From NCBI GenBank assembly GCA_002427365.1, contig DIQT01000004.1, positions 1 through 24,139 of the forward strand: a DNA stretch of 24,139 bases, in the 5' to 3' direction. The notes below the pieces were generated by a model. The model did not search any database and had not been told where the DNA came from. It saw only the letters and a list, made by a program, of their open reading frames with translations. Below are positions 1 through 7,147 of the stretch, one piece after another (positions within the stretch are counted from its first letter, which is position 1; each line of letters begins with the position of its first letter). The stretch comes from Caryophanales bacterium UBA5455. Its GTDB lineage: Bacteria; Bacillota_I; Bacilli_A; RFN20; CAG-826. The translations under genes and the position numbers were made by a program.

Positions 1-608
1 TTATTTGGAAAGTCATCAACGTTATACGCAATGAAGTTTGGTTTGGATATCATTGTAACCTTCATTGTTTTAAATAAATATTCCGTAAACTTTGAATAAC
101 CTTCTAATTCATTCGTGACTAATTGACCATAAGCATATTTGTTTGGATGATTTTTCCGTAAATATTTCATCGCAAACGGGTTAAATGATTGAATCGCAAT
201 TAAATGCGGGGCGGGATAGCCTTCTAACGCTTTAATTGTTTGTTCGGCAAGTAATTCATTAAATGGTCCATCAACTTTTAATTCAATTAATAAGGGAACT
301 TGACCATTAACAATTTCTAATACTTCGCTTAGTGTAGGAATTACTTCCCCGCTTAATGGTAAAAGATATTGATCACGTTCATTAAGCGTTAAAGTTGTAA
401 TATCAACATCAACATCGATGATTCGTGTTAAATGTCGGTCATGAAAAACTAGCAGTGACCCATCACTTATCACATGAACATCTAATTCAATGCCATATCC
501 GGCGTTAACGGCTTGAGAAAACGCTAACGAAGAGTTTTCGTCCGCTTTTTCATCATGAAGGCCCCGGTGCGCAAGAGGAGTTGTTAAAAACTCTGGTGCG
601 AGTTTCAT
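1..608 (-). CDS. Glycerophosphodiester phosphodiesterase, partial (C-terminus beyond window start)
   Basis: Hydrolyses glycerophosphodiesters to sn-glycerol 3-phosphate plus an alcohol; no signal peptide is visible, so it is probably cytosolic. I translated 202 codons from the ATG at 608 down to the window edge; the usual family length is about 240 residues, so a short C-terminal part is missing. GDPD family marks are clear: the HRG motif at residues 14-16, the metal ligands E41 and D43 in a GIELDV stretch, the second catalytic histidine H56 in FHDRHLTR, and IELK at 108-111 (E109, K111). The start lies two bases after the punA stop, with GAAGGG about 14 bases upstream, so the two genes are co-transcribed and probably translationally coupled. 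It likely recycles lipid-derived glycerol phosphate. Paralogues differ in substrate, so I give no gene symbol. Confidence 0.9.
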   Translation of the reverse strand, partial: MKLAPEFLTTPLAHRGLHDEKADENSSLAFSQAVNAGYGIELDVHVISDGSLLVFHDRHLTRIIDVDVDITTLTLNERDQYLLPLSGEVIPTLSEVLEIVNGQVPLLIELKVDGPFNELLAEQTIKALEGYPAPHLIAIQSFNPFAMKYLRKNHPNKYAYGQLVTNELEGYSKFTEYLFKTMKVTMISKPNFIAYNVDDFPN

Positions 609-610
609 TT

Positions 611-1444
611 TTATTTTAAAACCCTTCGGAAATTAAGAACACTTTCTGTAACTAAGCGTTCAAAATTATTCGCGGCTTTATCAGCGGCTTCTTTAACTTC
701 ATCATGATTTAAATGTTGTTTGGTAAGACCCGCTGCTAAGTTAGTAATACAGCTTACACCACATACCCGCATGCCCATATGAACAGCGGCGATATTTTCA
801 ACAGCAGTAGACATGCCTACTGCATCTCCACCAAGCGTAATCGCCATTTTAACTTCTGCAGGTGTTTCGTATGTTGGACCGGTGAATTGGCAGTACACAC
901 CCCGATGTAAATCAACATCGACTTTTCTTGCGGCTGCAAGTACGATCGCTTTAAGTTCGGGATCATAGGCAAAGGACATACTTGGGAATCTTGTTCCTAA
1001 GGAATCGATGTTTGGGCCAATTAATGGATTCGGCGCTAAACAAATATGATCTTCAATAAGCATTAAGTCGCCAGGATTAAAGGACATCCGTGTGCCACCC
1101 GCGGCATTTGATAAGAATAAGATTTGGGCACCAAGTAAGCCCATTAATCTTGTTGGTAAAACGACATCACTCATTGAATACCCTTCATAGTAATGGACTC
1201 GGCCTTTCATACAAACAACTTTTACATCCCCAACATAACCAAAGATGAATCTTCCATCATGGCCGGTAACGGTGGAGACAGGAAACCCTTCGATTTCGTT
1301 ATAAGGAAGTTCGAATTCAACCTTAATAGTATTAGCAAAATTTCCAAGTCCAGAACCCAAGATAATTGCGACTTCTGGAACAAAATCCGTCCGTTCACGA
1401 ACACTTTTTAAACAGCTCCGTAACTTAGTTTCGACATTATTCAT
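611..1444 (-). CDS. punA: Purine nucleoside phosphorylase (trimeric, guanosine/inosine type)
   Basis: Cleaves purine (deoxy)ribonucleosides with phosphate to give the free base and (deoxy)ribose 1-phosphate, in cytosolic purine salvage. The 277 residues match the trimeric PNP family in length and motifs: the phosphate loop GSGLG (S31), VTGHDG at 59-64, GRVHYYEG at 81-88 (R82, H84, Y86), SNAAGG at 112-117, GPTYETPAE at 189-197 (E193), M211 in the ribose pocket, and N235 in CITNLAAG. By family knowledge the E/N pair selects 6-oxopurines. The start is well placed: AGGAGG sits eight bases upstream. It leads a two-gene unit with the downstream phosphodiesterase and diverges from glyA; a TATAAT box on this strand at 1476-1471 is the probable -10. 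Confidence 0.95.
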   Translation of the reverse strand: MNNVETKLRSCLKSVRERTDFVPEVAIILGSGLGNFANTIKVEFELPYNEIEGFPVSTVTGHDGRFIFGYVGDVKVVCMKGRVHYYEGYSMSDVVLPTRLMGLLGAQILFLSNAAGGTRMSFNPGDLMLIEDHICLAPNPLIGPNIDSLGTRFPSMSFAYDPELKAIVLAAARKVDVDLHRGVYCQFTGPTYETPAEVKMAITLGGDAVGMSTAVENIAAVHMGMRVCGVSCITNLAAGLTKQHLNHDEVKEAADKAANNFERLVTESVLNFRRVLK

Positions 1445-1470
1445 GATTTATCCTCCTACGTATTACTTTT

Positions 1471-1476
1471 ATTATA
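1471..1476 (-). promoter_or_regulatory. Probable -10 box of punA
   Basis: Perfect TATAAT on the minus strand, 26 bases before the punA start codon. No convincing TTGACA lies 16-18 bases further upstream, so this rests on the -10 alone. Confidence 0.4.
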
Positions 1477-1518
1477 CATTAATCTAAACTTGAGGTGATT
1501 TATTTTTTAAAAAGTATT

Positions 1519-1534
1519 AATTCATCAATGAATT
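1519..1534. promoter_or_regulatory. Perfect palindrome in the punA-glyA divergent promoter region (candidate operator)
   Basis: AATTCAT-CA-ATGAATT is a perfect 7-bp inverted repeat with a 2-base centre. It sits where the -35 region of the glyA promoter would be (TATAAT at 1551) and between two divergent promoters, which is a typical place for a repressor site. It does not look like a PurR box or a cre site. The regulator is unknown. Confidence 0.4.
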
Positions 1535-1550
1535 CACTTCATAAAGTCGC

Positions 1551-1556
1551 TATAAT
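1551..1556 (+). promoter_or_regulatory. Probable -10 box of glyA
   Basis: Perfect TATAAT, 21 bases before the glyA start codon, giving a predicted leader of only about 15 bases. No good -35 box is seen at the usual spacing; the palindrome at 1519-1534 covers that position. Confidence 0.5.
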
Positions 1557-1577
1557 AAACAAAGTGAGGTAGGAACA

Positions 1578-2789
1578 ATGGATAAAATATTAAGTGACGC
1601 ACTAACAAAAGAAACAAAGCGCCAAAATGAATGTTTAGAACTAATTGCATCAGAAAACTTTGTTAGTAAAGAAGTCCGGGAACTTGCAGGTTCCGTTTTA
1701 ACTAATAAATATGCGGAAGGATATCCAGAACGGAGATATTATGGTGGATGTGAAAATATTGATACCATCGAAAATAGAGCAATTGAATTAGCGTGTTTAC
1801 TTTTTGATGCAAAATACGCGAATGTTCAACCTCATAGTGGCTCAAGTGCAAATATGATTGCTTATTATGCCTTACTTGAACCAGGCGATAAAATTTTATC
1901 TCTTGCGCTAGATGAAGGCGGCCATTTAACGCACGGATCACCGGTTAGCTTTTCTAGCCGCTATTATCAAATTGCTCATTATCATTTAGGAAAAGATGAA
2001 AAACTTGATTATGAAGCCTTAAGAGAAGTCGCATTAGTTGAAAAACCAAAACTTCTTTTAGCGGGATTTTCAAGTTATCCATATAAAACAGACTATAAGA
2101 AATTAAAAGCAATCGCTGATGAAGTTGGGGCATATTTTATGGTCGATATGGCGCATATTGCCGGTCTTATCGCGGGCGGCGTTCATGAAAACCCGATGCC
2201 TTACGCTGATATCGTAACTTCAACCACACATAAAACACTCCGGGGACCGCGGGGCGGATTAATTTTAACTAATGACGAAGAGATCGCAAAAAAGATTAAT
2301 AAAGCAACTTTCCCCGCTTTACAAGGCGGACCACTTGAACATATTATTGCTGCAAAAGCGGAATGCTTTTATGAAGCAACTCTTCCTTCGTTTAAAGAAT
2401 ATGTTAAACAAGTTGTTATTAATACCAAAGCATGTGCGAATGAGTTTGCGCGACTAGGCGCGAAAGTAAGCGGTACGGATACTCACTTATTTTTATTAAA
2501 CACCAAAGCTTCCTATCAAGTTAGTGGAGCGGAAGCCGAAAAAGTGTTAGAAAGTGTGAATATTACTTTAAATAAAAATATGTTACCAAATGATACCGAA
2601 CGGCCAAGTGTAACTAGTGGCGTTCGAATTGGTTTAGCGGCCCTAACAACTAGAGGCTTAGATGAAGAAGGCGCTAAAGAAGTTGCAAGAATTATTCATG
2701 AATTTTTAAATAAAAAAGTCGATGCGATGGCAACGCTAAACGATGTTCAAACGCTTTCGCACAAACTCATAGATGTGACCAACTTATAA
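1578..2789 (+). CDS. glyA: Serine hydroxymethyltransferase
   Basis: PLP enzyme that converts serine and tetrahydrofolate to glycine and 5,10-methylene-tetrahydrofolate, the main one-carbon source for thymidylate and purine synthesis. The 403 residues are close to the usual 410-420. Visible marks: ELIASENFVS near the N-terminus, the NKYAEGYPERRYYGG block at 43-57, QPHSGSSAN at 84-92, VDMAHIAGLIAGG at 189-201, and the PLP lysine K219 in TTHKTLRGPRGG. The GTGAGG just upstream of ATG 1578 serves as ribosome binding site. It stands alone between the punA unit and the ATP synthase operon; the 85-base gap to atpI holds no clear terminator, so read-through into the atp operon is possible. Confidence 0.98.
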   Translation: MDKILSDALTKETKRQNECLELIASENFVSKEVRELAGSVLTNKYAEGYPERRYYGGCENIDTIENRAIELACLLFDAKYANVQPHSGSSANMIAYYALLEPGDKILSLALDEGGHLTHGSPVSFSSRYYQIAHYHLGKDEKLDYEALREVALVEKPKLLLAGFSSYPYKTDYKKLKAIADEVGAYFMVDMAHIAGLIAGGVHENPMPYADIVTSTTHKTLRGPRGGLILTNDEEIAKKINKATFPALQGGPLEHIIAAKAECFYEATLPSFKEYVKQVVINTKACANEFARLGAKVSGTDTHLFLLNTKASYQVSGAEAEKVLESVNITLNKNMLPNDTERPSVTSGVRIGLAALTTRGLDEEGAKEVARIIHEFLNKKVDAMATLNDVQTLSHKLIDVTNL

Positions 2790-2802
2790 AAAGCAAAATG
2801 CG

Positions 2803-2840
2803 CCATATTTTTCCTATAAAATCGCTTAATATGGTATACT
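2803..2840 (+). promoter_or_regulatory. ATP synthase operon promoter (extended -10) with overlapping inverted repeat
   Basis: TGGTATACT at 2832-2840 is an extended -10 element (TGn plus TATACT), 34 bases before the atpI start. No good -35 is present, as expected for an extended -10 promoter. An inverted repeat, CCATATT at 2803-2809 and AATATGG at 2828-2834, overlaps the TGn element, so a bound protein or a local structure could control access. Confidence 0.45.
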
Positions 2841-2874
2841 TTTCTATGGCCGTAACTAAGAAAGGAGATTACTC

Positions 2875-3396
2875 GTGAAAAAACTATCTGTTCTTCAAAA
2901 AACATTTGTTATTAGTGGTGTAATCTCATTTGTAGGTCTTATCGTATTTGGTATTATTTGGGCGGTAAACGCTTCGCCAACATATGGGGCGGGGATGTTT
3001 CTAGGATGGCTACTTGGGTTAATGGTTGGCTATATTAATTTTAGTTTAATTATTCTTCAAACGCGCTTAATGGAAAAAAGTGTAACCGCTGGGGGTAAAG
3101 CCGGTAGTTTAGCAGGGCTTTTTGCCTTAATACGACTTGTTTTAATTGGTGTTGGTTTAGGAATTGCTGGCTATTTAATGTATGGTAAGGGGAATCCAAT
3201 CTTAAACATTTGGACAGCATTCGCGGGAATGCTTTCAATTAATGTTGGTATCCGCTTTAGCGGGGCAACCAAACCATGGGCAAAAGATAGCCCATTAAAT
3301 AACGACGAAGCCAAAGGTGAAGATAGCACATTTGTTTTAAGTGATTTATTTAGTAAAGACGATAAAAATATTGATGATGGCGATGTTAAGGAGTAG
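2875..3396 (+). CDS. atpI: AtpI-like membrane protein of the ATP synthase operon
   Basis: Small membrane protein of 173 residues with about four hydrophobic segments (roughly 9-31, 38-60, 78-100 and 109-128) and a charged, acidic tail from about 132 on. Position as first gene of an F1Fo operon, directly before atpB, matches the poorly conserved AtpI (ATP synthase I) family. AtpI is reported in other bacteria to help c-ring assembly or Mg2+/Ca2+ supply; that role is only inferred here. The start is GTG at 2875 behind AAGGAGA. The stop is three bases before the atpB ATG and the atpB ribosome binding site lies inside this gene's end. The acidic tail of about 40 residues is longer than I would expect. 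Confidence 0.7.
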   Translation: MKKLSVLQKTFVISGVISFVGLIVFGIIWAVNASPTYGAGMFLGWLLGLMVGYINFSLIILQTRLMEKSVTAGGKAGSLAGLFALIRLVLIGVGLGIAGYLMYGKGNPILNIWTAFAGMLSINVGIRFSGATKPWAKDSPLNNDEAKGEDSTFVLSDLFSKDDKNIDDGDVKE

Positions 3397-3399
3397 AGG

Positions 3400-4200
3400 A
3401 TGAAAGTTTTAGCGGAAGGAACATGGTTTGATAAATTTCTTTTTGAATTACCAGGAGAAATATATGTTTCGTTTATCATTGTTTTCATTGTTTTAATTCT
3501 TGGCATTATTATTTCAATTAAAGCACGTAAAACTGATCCGTTTGCGAAACCAAAAGGATTAATGAACGCGGTCGAAATACTTGTTTCGGGCGTTGATAAT
3601 TTAACCGAAAGTGCGATGGGACCACGGTTTAAATCGCTATCGCCATATTTCTTAACCGTTGGTATTTTTATTTTCTTAAACTTTATGATTGGTTTAGTTG
3701 GTTTACCAACCCCAACATCGGTCTTAGTTGTCCCCTTAGTGTTATCACTAATGACGGTTATTTTAATTCACGCGACATCAATTAAATATAGTGGGTGGGG
3801 ATATTTTAAACGGTATACCGAACCAGTAATTGCGTTTTTACCAATGAATTTAATTTCCCAAGTTGCTCCACTAATTTCTTTAACAATGCGTCTATTTGGT
3901 AATACGGTGGCGGGTTGGGCGATTATGGGCCTAGTATATTGGGCATTAGAAATGTTAAGTACTGCGATTTTTGGTGGACTAATTGCGGGTGGGGCCGCTA
4001 GCATTTGGCTTGCTCCATTAATTACCCCATGGCTCCATTTATATTTTGACTTGTTTAGTGGATTTATCCAAACGTATGTGTTTATGATGCTTTCGATGAT
4101 GTTTATTTCGCAAGAAGGACCCGATGATGATGAAGTCCCAACGAAAGAAATAACTGACAAAGCAGGTAATAAAATTACAATATTAGCAAAGGAGAATTAG
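3400..4200 (+). CDS. atpB: F1Fo ATP synthase subunit a
   Basis: Stator membrane subunit that forms the ion half-channels against the c-ring. The 266 residues contain the conserved helix SLTMRLFGNTVAG, with the essential arginine R164 (equivalent to E. coli R210), and the last helix around DLFSGFIQTYVFMMLSMMF at 217-235. Five to six membrane segments can be seen from residue 20 on. A charged tail of about 30 residues (PDDDEVPTKEITDKAGNK) follows the last helix and is not part of the usual core. Translation starts at ATG 3400, with the TTAAGGAG site overlapping the end of atpI. Ion specificity cannot be read from this subunit alone; see atpE. Confidence 0.95.
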   Translation: MKVLAEGTWFDKFLFELPGEIYVSFIIVFIVLILGIIISIKARKTDPFAKPKGLMNAVEILVSGVDNLTESAMGPRFKSLSPYFLTVGIFIFLNFMIGLVGLPTPTSVLVVPLVLSLMTVILIHATSIKYSGWGYFKRYTEPVIAFLPMNLISQVAPLISLTMRLFGNTVAGWAIMGLVYWALEMLSTAIFGGLIAGGAASIWLAPLITPWLHLYFDLFSGFIQTYVFMMLSMMFISQEGPDDDEVPTKEITDKAGNKITILAKEN

Positions 4201-4203
4201 ATT

Positions 4204-4479
4204 ATGCTATTAAATGTTTTAGAAGCCGTTAAGGACTTAGCGCCAATCGGCAGAGGAATGATCGCGCTTGCGGCAGCGATTGCCGTATCCGCAGGGATGG
4301 CCAACGCCTTAGGTGAAGCCAAGGTTGCGGTTAAAGCACTTGATGCGATGATGCGGACACCAGAACAAGCATCCAACATTAGAAATACAATGATTCTAGG
4401 TATTTCTTTAGTTGAAACAACCGCGATTTATGGATTATTAATTGCAATTTTACTCATTTTCGTTTTAGGCTCATTTTAG
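4204..4479 (+). CDS. atpE: F1Fo ATP synthase subunit c, predicted Na+-binding with two carboxylates
   Basis: Rotor subunit: a hairpin of two membrane helices with the loop RTPE at 51-54 (RQPE in most relatives). The 91 residues include a slightly long N-terminus of about 17. Helix 2 carries GISLVETTAIYGL, with ion-binding E71, T72, T73 and Y76. Helix 1 carries NALGEAK, with E38. Counted from the loop without gaps, E38 and E71 fall exactly on Q32 and E65 of the Ilyobacter tartaricus Na+ rotor (both pairs 33 residues apart), and T72, T73 and Y76 on S66, T67 and Y70. E in place of Q32 is the two-carboxylate arrangement described for Fusobacterium nucleatum. The helix 1 glycine repeat is mostly alanine (A23, A25, A27, S29, G31, A33, A35, G37, A39). 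Confidence 0.95.
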   Translation: MLLNVLEAVKDLAPIGRGMIALAAAIAVSAGMANALGEAKVAVKALDAMMRTPEQASNIRNTMILGISLVETTAIYGLLIAILLIFVLGSF

Positions 4480-4495
4480 TTAAAGGAGAGATACA

Positions 4496-5071
4496 ATGCT
4501 GAGAAATTTATTATATCAAAGCATCATCGTATTATCTGACACCGACACTAATGGCCCATTTACTGGCGACGATTTTACTTCTAAATTGTTCCCTGACGGA
4601 TTTTTATGGGGCGGCGTTACACAATTACTTGCTTTTTTAATGCTCTTTTTAATTGTTTATAAGTTACTTTATAAACCAGTTAAGAAAATTTTAAATACAA
4701 GAGCAGAAAAGGTTGTTGCAGATATTAGCGTTGCCGAAACTTCGCGTTTAGAAATGGAACAAAAACTAGCGGAATCCGAAGCTGCTGTCTTAGCGGAACA
4801 CCAAAAAGCTCAACAACTTGTCGCAAACGCAATTGCCCAAAGCGAACGGGCAAAAGAAGAAATTATGGCGGAAGCAAAAGCGGAAGTAATTCGTGAAAAA
4901 GAAAAGGCTTATGCCGAAATTGCCCAAGCAAAAATTGACGCTGCTGATGAAATTAGAAGTGAAATTATTAATGTAGCGTTACTAGCTTCACAAGAAGTTC
5001 TTGGACGGGAGCTTTCCCAAAAAGATAATGACCAATTAGTCCAAGATTTTATTAAAGGGTTGAGTAATTAA
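4496..5071 (+). CDS. atpF: F1Fo ATP synthase subunit b
   Basis: Peripheral stalk subunit linking subunit a to the F1 head through subunit delta. In 191 residues I see an N-terminal stretch of about 35 polar residues, one membrane segment at about 41-58 (QLLAFLMLFLIVYKLLY), then a long Ala/Glu/Lys-rich coiled coil from about 65 to 165. The family usually has 155-175 residues and starts almost at the membrane helix, so the N-terminal 30 residues are extra. Many Mollicutes have a lipoprotein-type b subunit; there is no lipobox cysteine here. A good AAAGGAGAG site six bases before ATG 4496 supports this start. Confidence 0.93.
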   Translation: MLRNLLYQSIIVLSDTDTNGPFTGDDFTSKLFPDGFLWGGVTQLLAFLMLFLIVYKLLYKPVKKILNTRAEKVVADISVAETSRLEMEQKLAESEAAVLAEHQKAQQLVANAIAQSERAKEEIMAEAKAEVIREKEKAYAEIAQAKIDAADEIRSEIINVALLASQEVLGRELSQKDNDQLVQDFIKGLSN

Positions 5072-5072
5072 A

Positions 5073-5615
5073 ATGGAGTCAATTGCGATTAGATACGCGG
5101 ATGCTTTACTAGCGATCGCTAAAGAAGAAAATAATGTTGAAGAGTACTTAGATGCTAATGATTTTGTCGTGGAGTTATTTAAGACAACTCCCGAATTTTA
5201 TTCATTATTAACATCGGAGTTCATTTCCAAAAGCGAACGAATCGCAATTGTTGATAAGGTGTTAAAGCCTTTAAATCTACCTAACTACAACAACTTTATT
5301 AAATTATTAATTAAACGAAACCGATTAGCGTTCTATGAAGAAATCATTGTTAACTTTCGACTAAAAGCGAAAGCGGCAATTGGTGTCGTCGAAGGTGTTG
5401 TTTATTCGGTGCTCGCATTAAAAGAAGAAGAAATTACGAGTATTGCCGAAGTTATTTCAAAACGAATTAAAAAAACTGTCCACTTAACAAATAAACTTGA
5501 TCCTTTGCTTCTAGGTGGAGTGAAAGTTATTGTTGGGGATGAAATTTATGATGGGACGCTGTTAAACAAAATACAACAATTAAAAACTCGTCTCGACCAA
5601 GGAAAGGCGGACTAA
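5073..5615 (+). CDS. atpH: F1Fo ATP synthase subunit delta
   Basis: Stalk subunit that joins the top of F1 to subunit b. The 180 residues are the usual length. The N-terminus IAIRYADALLAIAKE (residues 4-18) is the family start motif. The C-terminal part contains GVVEGVVYSVLAL, LLGGVKVIVGDEIYDGTLLNKI, matching the conserved end of OSCP/delta proteins. It begins one base after the atpF stop with only a weak GGTTGAG upstream, so translation is probably coupled to atpF. Confidence 0.95.
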   Translation: MESIAIRYADALLAIAKEENNVEEYLDANDFVVELFKTTPEFYSLLTSEFISKSERIAIVDKVLKPLNLPNYNNFIKLLIKRNRLAFYEEIIVNFRLKAKAAIGVVEGVVYSVLALKEEEITSIAEVISKRIKKTVHLTNKLDPLLLGGVKVIVGDEIYDGTLLNKIQQLKTRLDQGKAD

Positions 5616-5618
5616 GCT

Positions 5619-7142
5619 ATGAAATTAAAAACAAATGAAATTAGTGCTCTTATTCAAAAGGAAATTAAAAACTTTGAAGCGGAGCTAAAAAGCGATGACA
5701 TTGGAACGGTTGTTACCGTTGGTGATGGGATTGCAATTATTTATGGTCTTGATAACGCCATGCTTGGTGAGTTATTAGATTTTGGTAATGGAATCTTTGG
5801 AATGGTCCAAAACCTTGAACCCGATAATGTTGGCGCAGTTATTTTAGGTAGCGATAACGCGCTTAAAGAAGGTGACGAAGTTAAACGGACTGGACGGGTC
5901 GTTGAAGTTCCGGTTGGTGATGTCTTACTTGGTCGCGTTGTTGATGCGCTTGGTCAACCAATTGATGGTAAAGGCCCAATTAAATCGAAAAAAACACGTC
6001 CAATTGAACGGATTGCTCCTGGTGTAATGAAACGGGAACCTGTTAAGAAACCACTTCAAACCGGGATTAAAGCAATTGACTCGATGATTCCAATTGGCCG
6101 CGGCCAACGGGAATTAATTATTGGTGACCGGCAAACAGGTAAAACAGCGATTGCGGTTGATACAATTATTAACCAAAAAGGTCAAAACGTTTTATGTGTT
6201 TATGTCGCGATTGGTCAAAAACAAAGTAGTGTTGCCGACATTAATGAACGATTAGTCGAAGCTGGCGCGATGGAATATACAACAATTGTTTCCGCCGGCG
6301 CAGCTGAACCCGCACCAATGCAAATGATTGCTCCTTTTGCTGGCATGGCAATTGCCGAAGAATGGATGGAAGACGGGCGTGATGTCTTAATCGTTTTAGA
6401 TGACTTAAGTAAACATGCAGTCGCGTACCGGACCTTATCACTATTATTAAAAAGATCACCTGGGCGCGAAGCGTATCCTGGCGATATATTCTATTTACAT
6501 TCCCGCTTACTCGAACGGGCGTGTAAATTAAATGCTGAACATGGTGGTGGTTCGATTACCGCTTTACCAATTATTGAAACGCAAGCGGGTGACCGGTCTG
6601 CGTATATTCCCACCAACGTAATTTCAATTACGGATGGACAAATTTTCTTATTAACCGAATTATTTAATGCTGGGCAACGTCCAGCGATTGATAGTGGTCA
6701 ATCAGTTTCACGTGTTGGTGGTTCTGCGCAAATTCGCGCGATGCGGCAAGTTGCAGGGCAATTAAAAATTCAATTAGCGAACTATCGTGAATTACAAAGT
6801 TTCTCGCAATTTGGTAGTGACCTTGATGCGGCGACCCAACGGGTCTTAAATCATGGTCGGGTGCTTGAACAAGTCTTACGGCAAAAACAATATGAACCAT
6901 ATTCGGTTGAACGGCAAATTTATGAATTATTTGTTGCGCAAAATGATTTCTTAGAAAAATTAGCAAGTCGCGAAATTGAACCAGCTTTAACGGCAGCCTA
7001 TGAAGCCTTAAGCGTTCAACATCCTGAATATATTGAAGAAATCGTTAGTAAGAAAATTATTTCGGATGAATTAAACGCTAAGTTATTAGAATTTAGCAAA
7101 GTATTCTTTAATACACGCTATAGCGTGCATGCGGAGGTTTAA
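5619..7142 (+). CDS. atpA: F1Fo ATP synthase subunit alpha
   Basis: Non-catalytic nucleotide-binding subunit of F1, full length at 507 residues. Domains in order: beta-barrel with GTVVTVGDGIAIIYGL (29-44), nucleotide-binding domain with Walker A GDRQTGKT (169-176), PAPMQMIAPFAG near 231-242, the arginine finger R365 in SVSRVGGSAQ, and the C-terminal helical bundle with RELQSFSQFGSDLD. All key residues are present and nothing is unusual. Start ATG 5619 is four bases after the atpH stop; AAGG within the atpH end serves as ribosome binding site. Arginine is frequently encoded by CGG, notable in an AT-rich gene. Confidence 0.99.
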   Translation: MKLKTNEISALIQKEIKNFEAELKSDDIGTVVTVGDGIAIIYGLDNAMLGELLDFGNGIFGMVQNLEPDNVGAVILGSDNALKEGDEVKRTGRVVEVPVGDVLLGRVVDALGQPIDGKGPIKSKKTRPIERIAPGVMKREPVKKPLQTGIKAIDSMIPIGRGQRELIIGDRQTGKTAIAVDTIINQKGQNVLCVYVAIGQKQSSVADINERLVEAGAMEYTTIVSAGAAEPAPMQMIAPFAGMAIAEEWMEDGRDVLIVLDDLSKHAVAYRTLSLLLKRSPGREAYPGDIFYLHSRLLERACKLNAEHGGGSITALPIIETQAGDRSAYIPTNVISITDGQIFLLTELFNAGQRPAIDSGQSVSRVGGSAQIRAMRQVAGQLKIQLANYRELQSFSQFGSDLDAATQRVLNHGRVLEQVLRQKQYEPYSVERQIYELFVAQNDFLEKLASREIEPALTAAYEALSVQHPEYIEEIVSKKIISDELNAKLLEFSKVFFNTRYSVHAEV

Positions 7143-7147
7143 GCTTA

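Noticed and set aside
1222..1411. Small open frames opposite and within punA, and similar ones within atp, opp and other genes
   Set aside because: They are shadows of well-supported genes, without ribosome binding sites or recognisable protein features.
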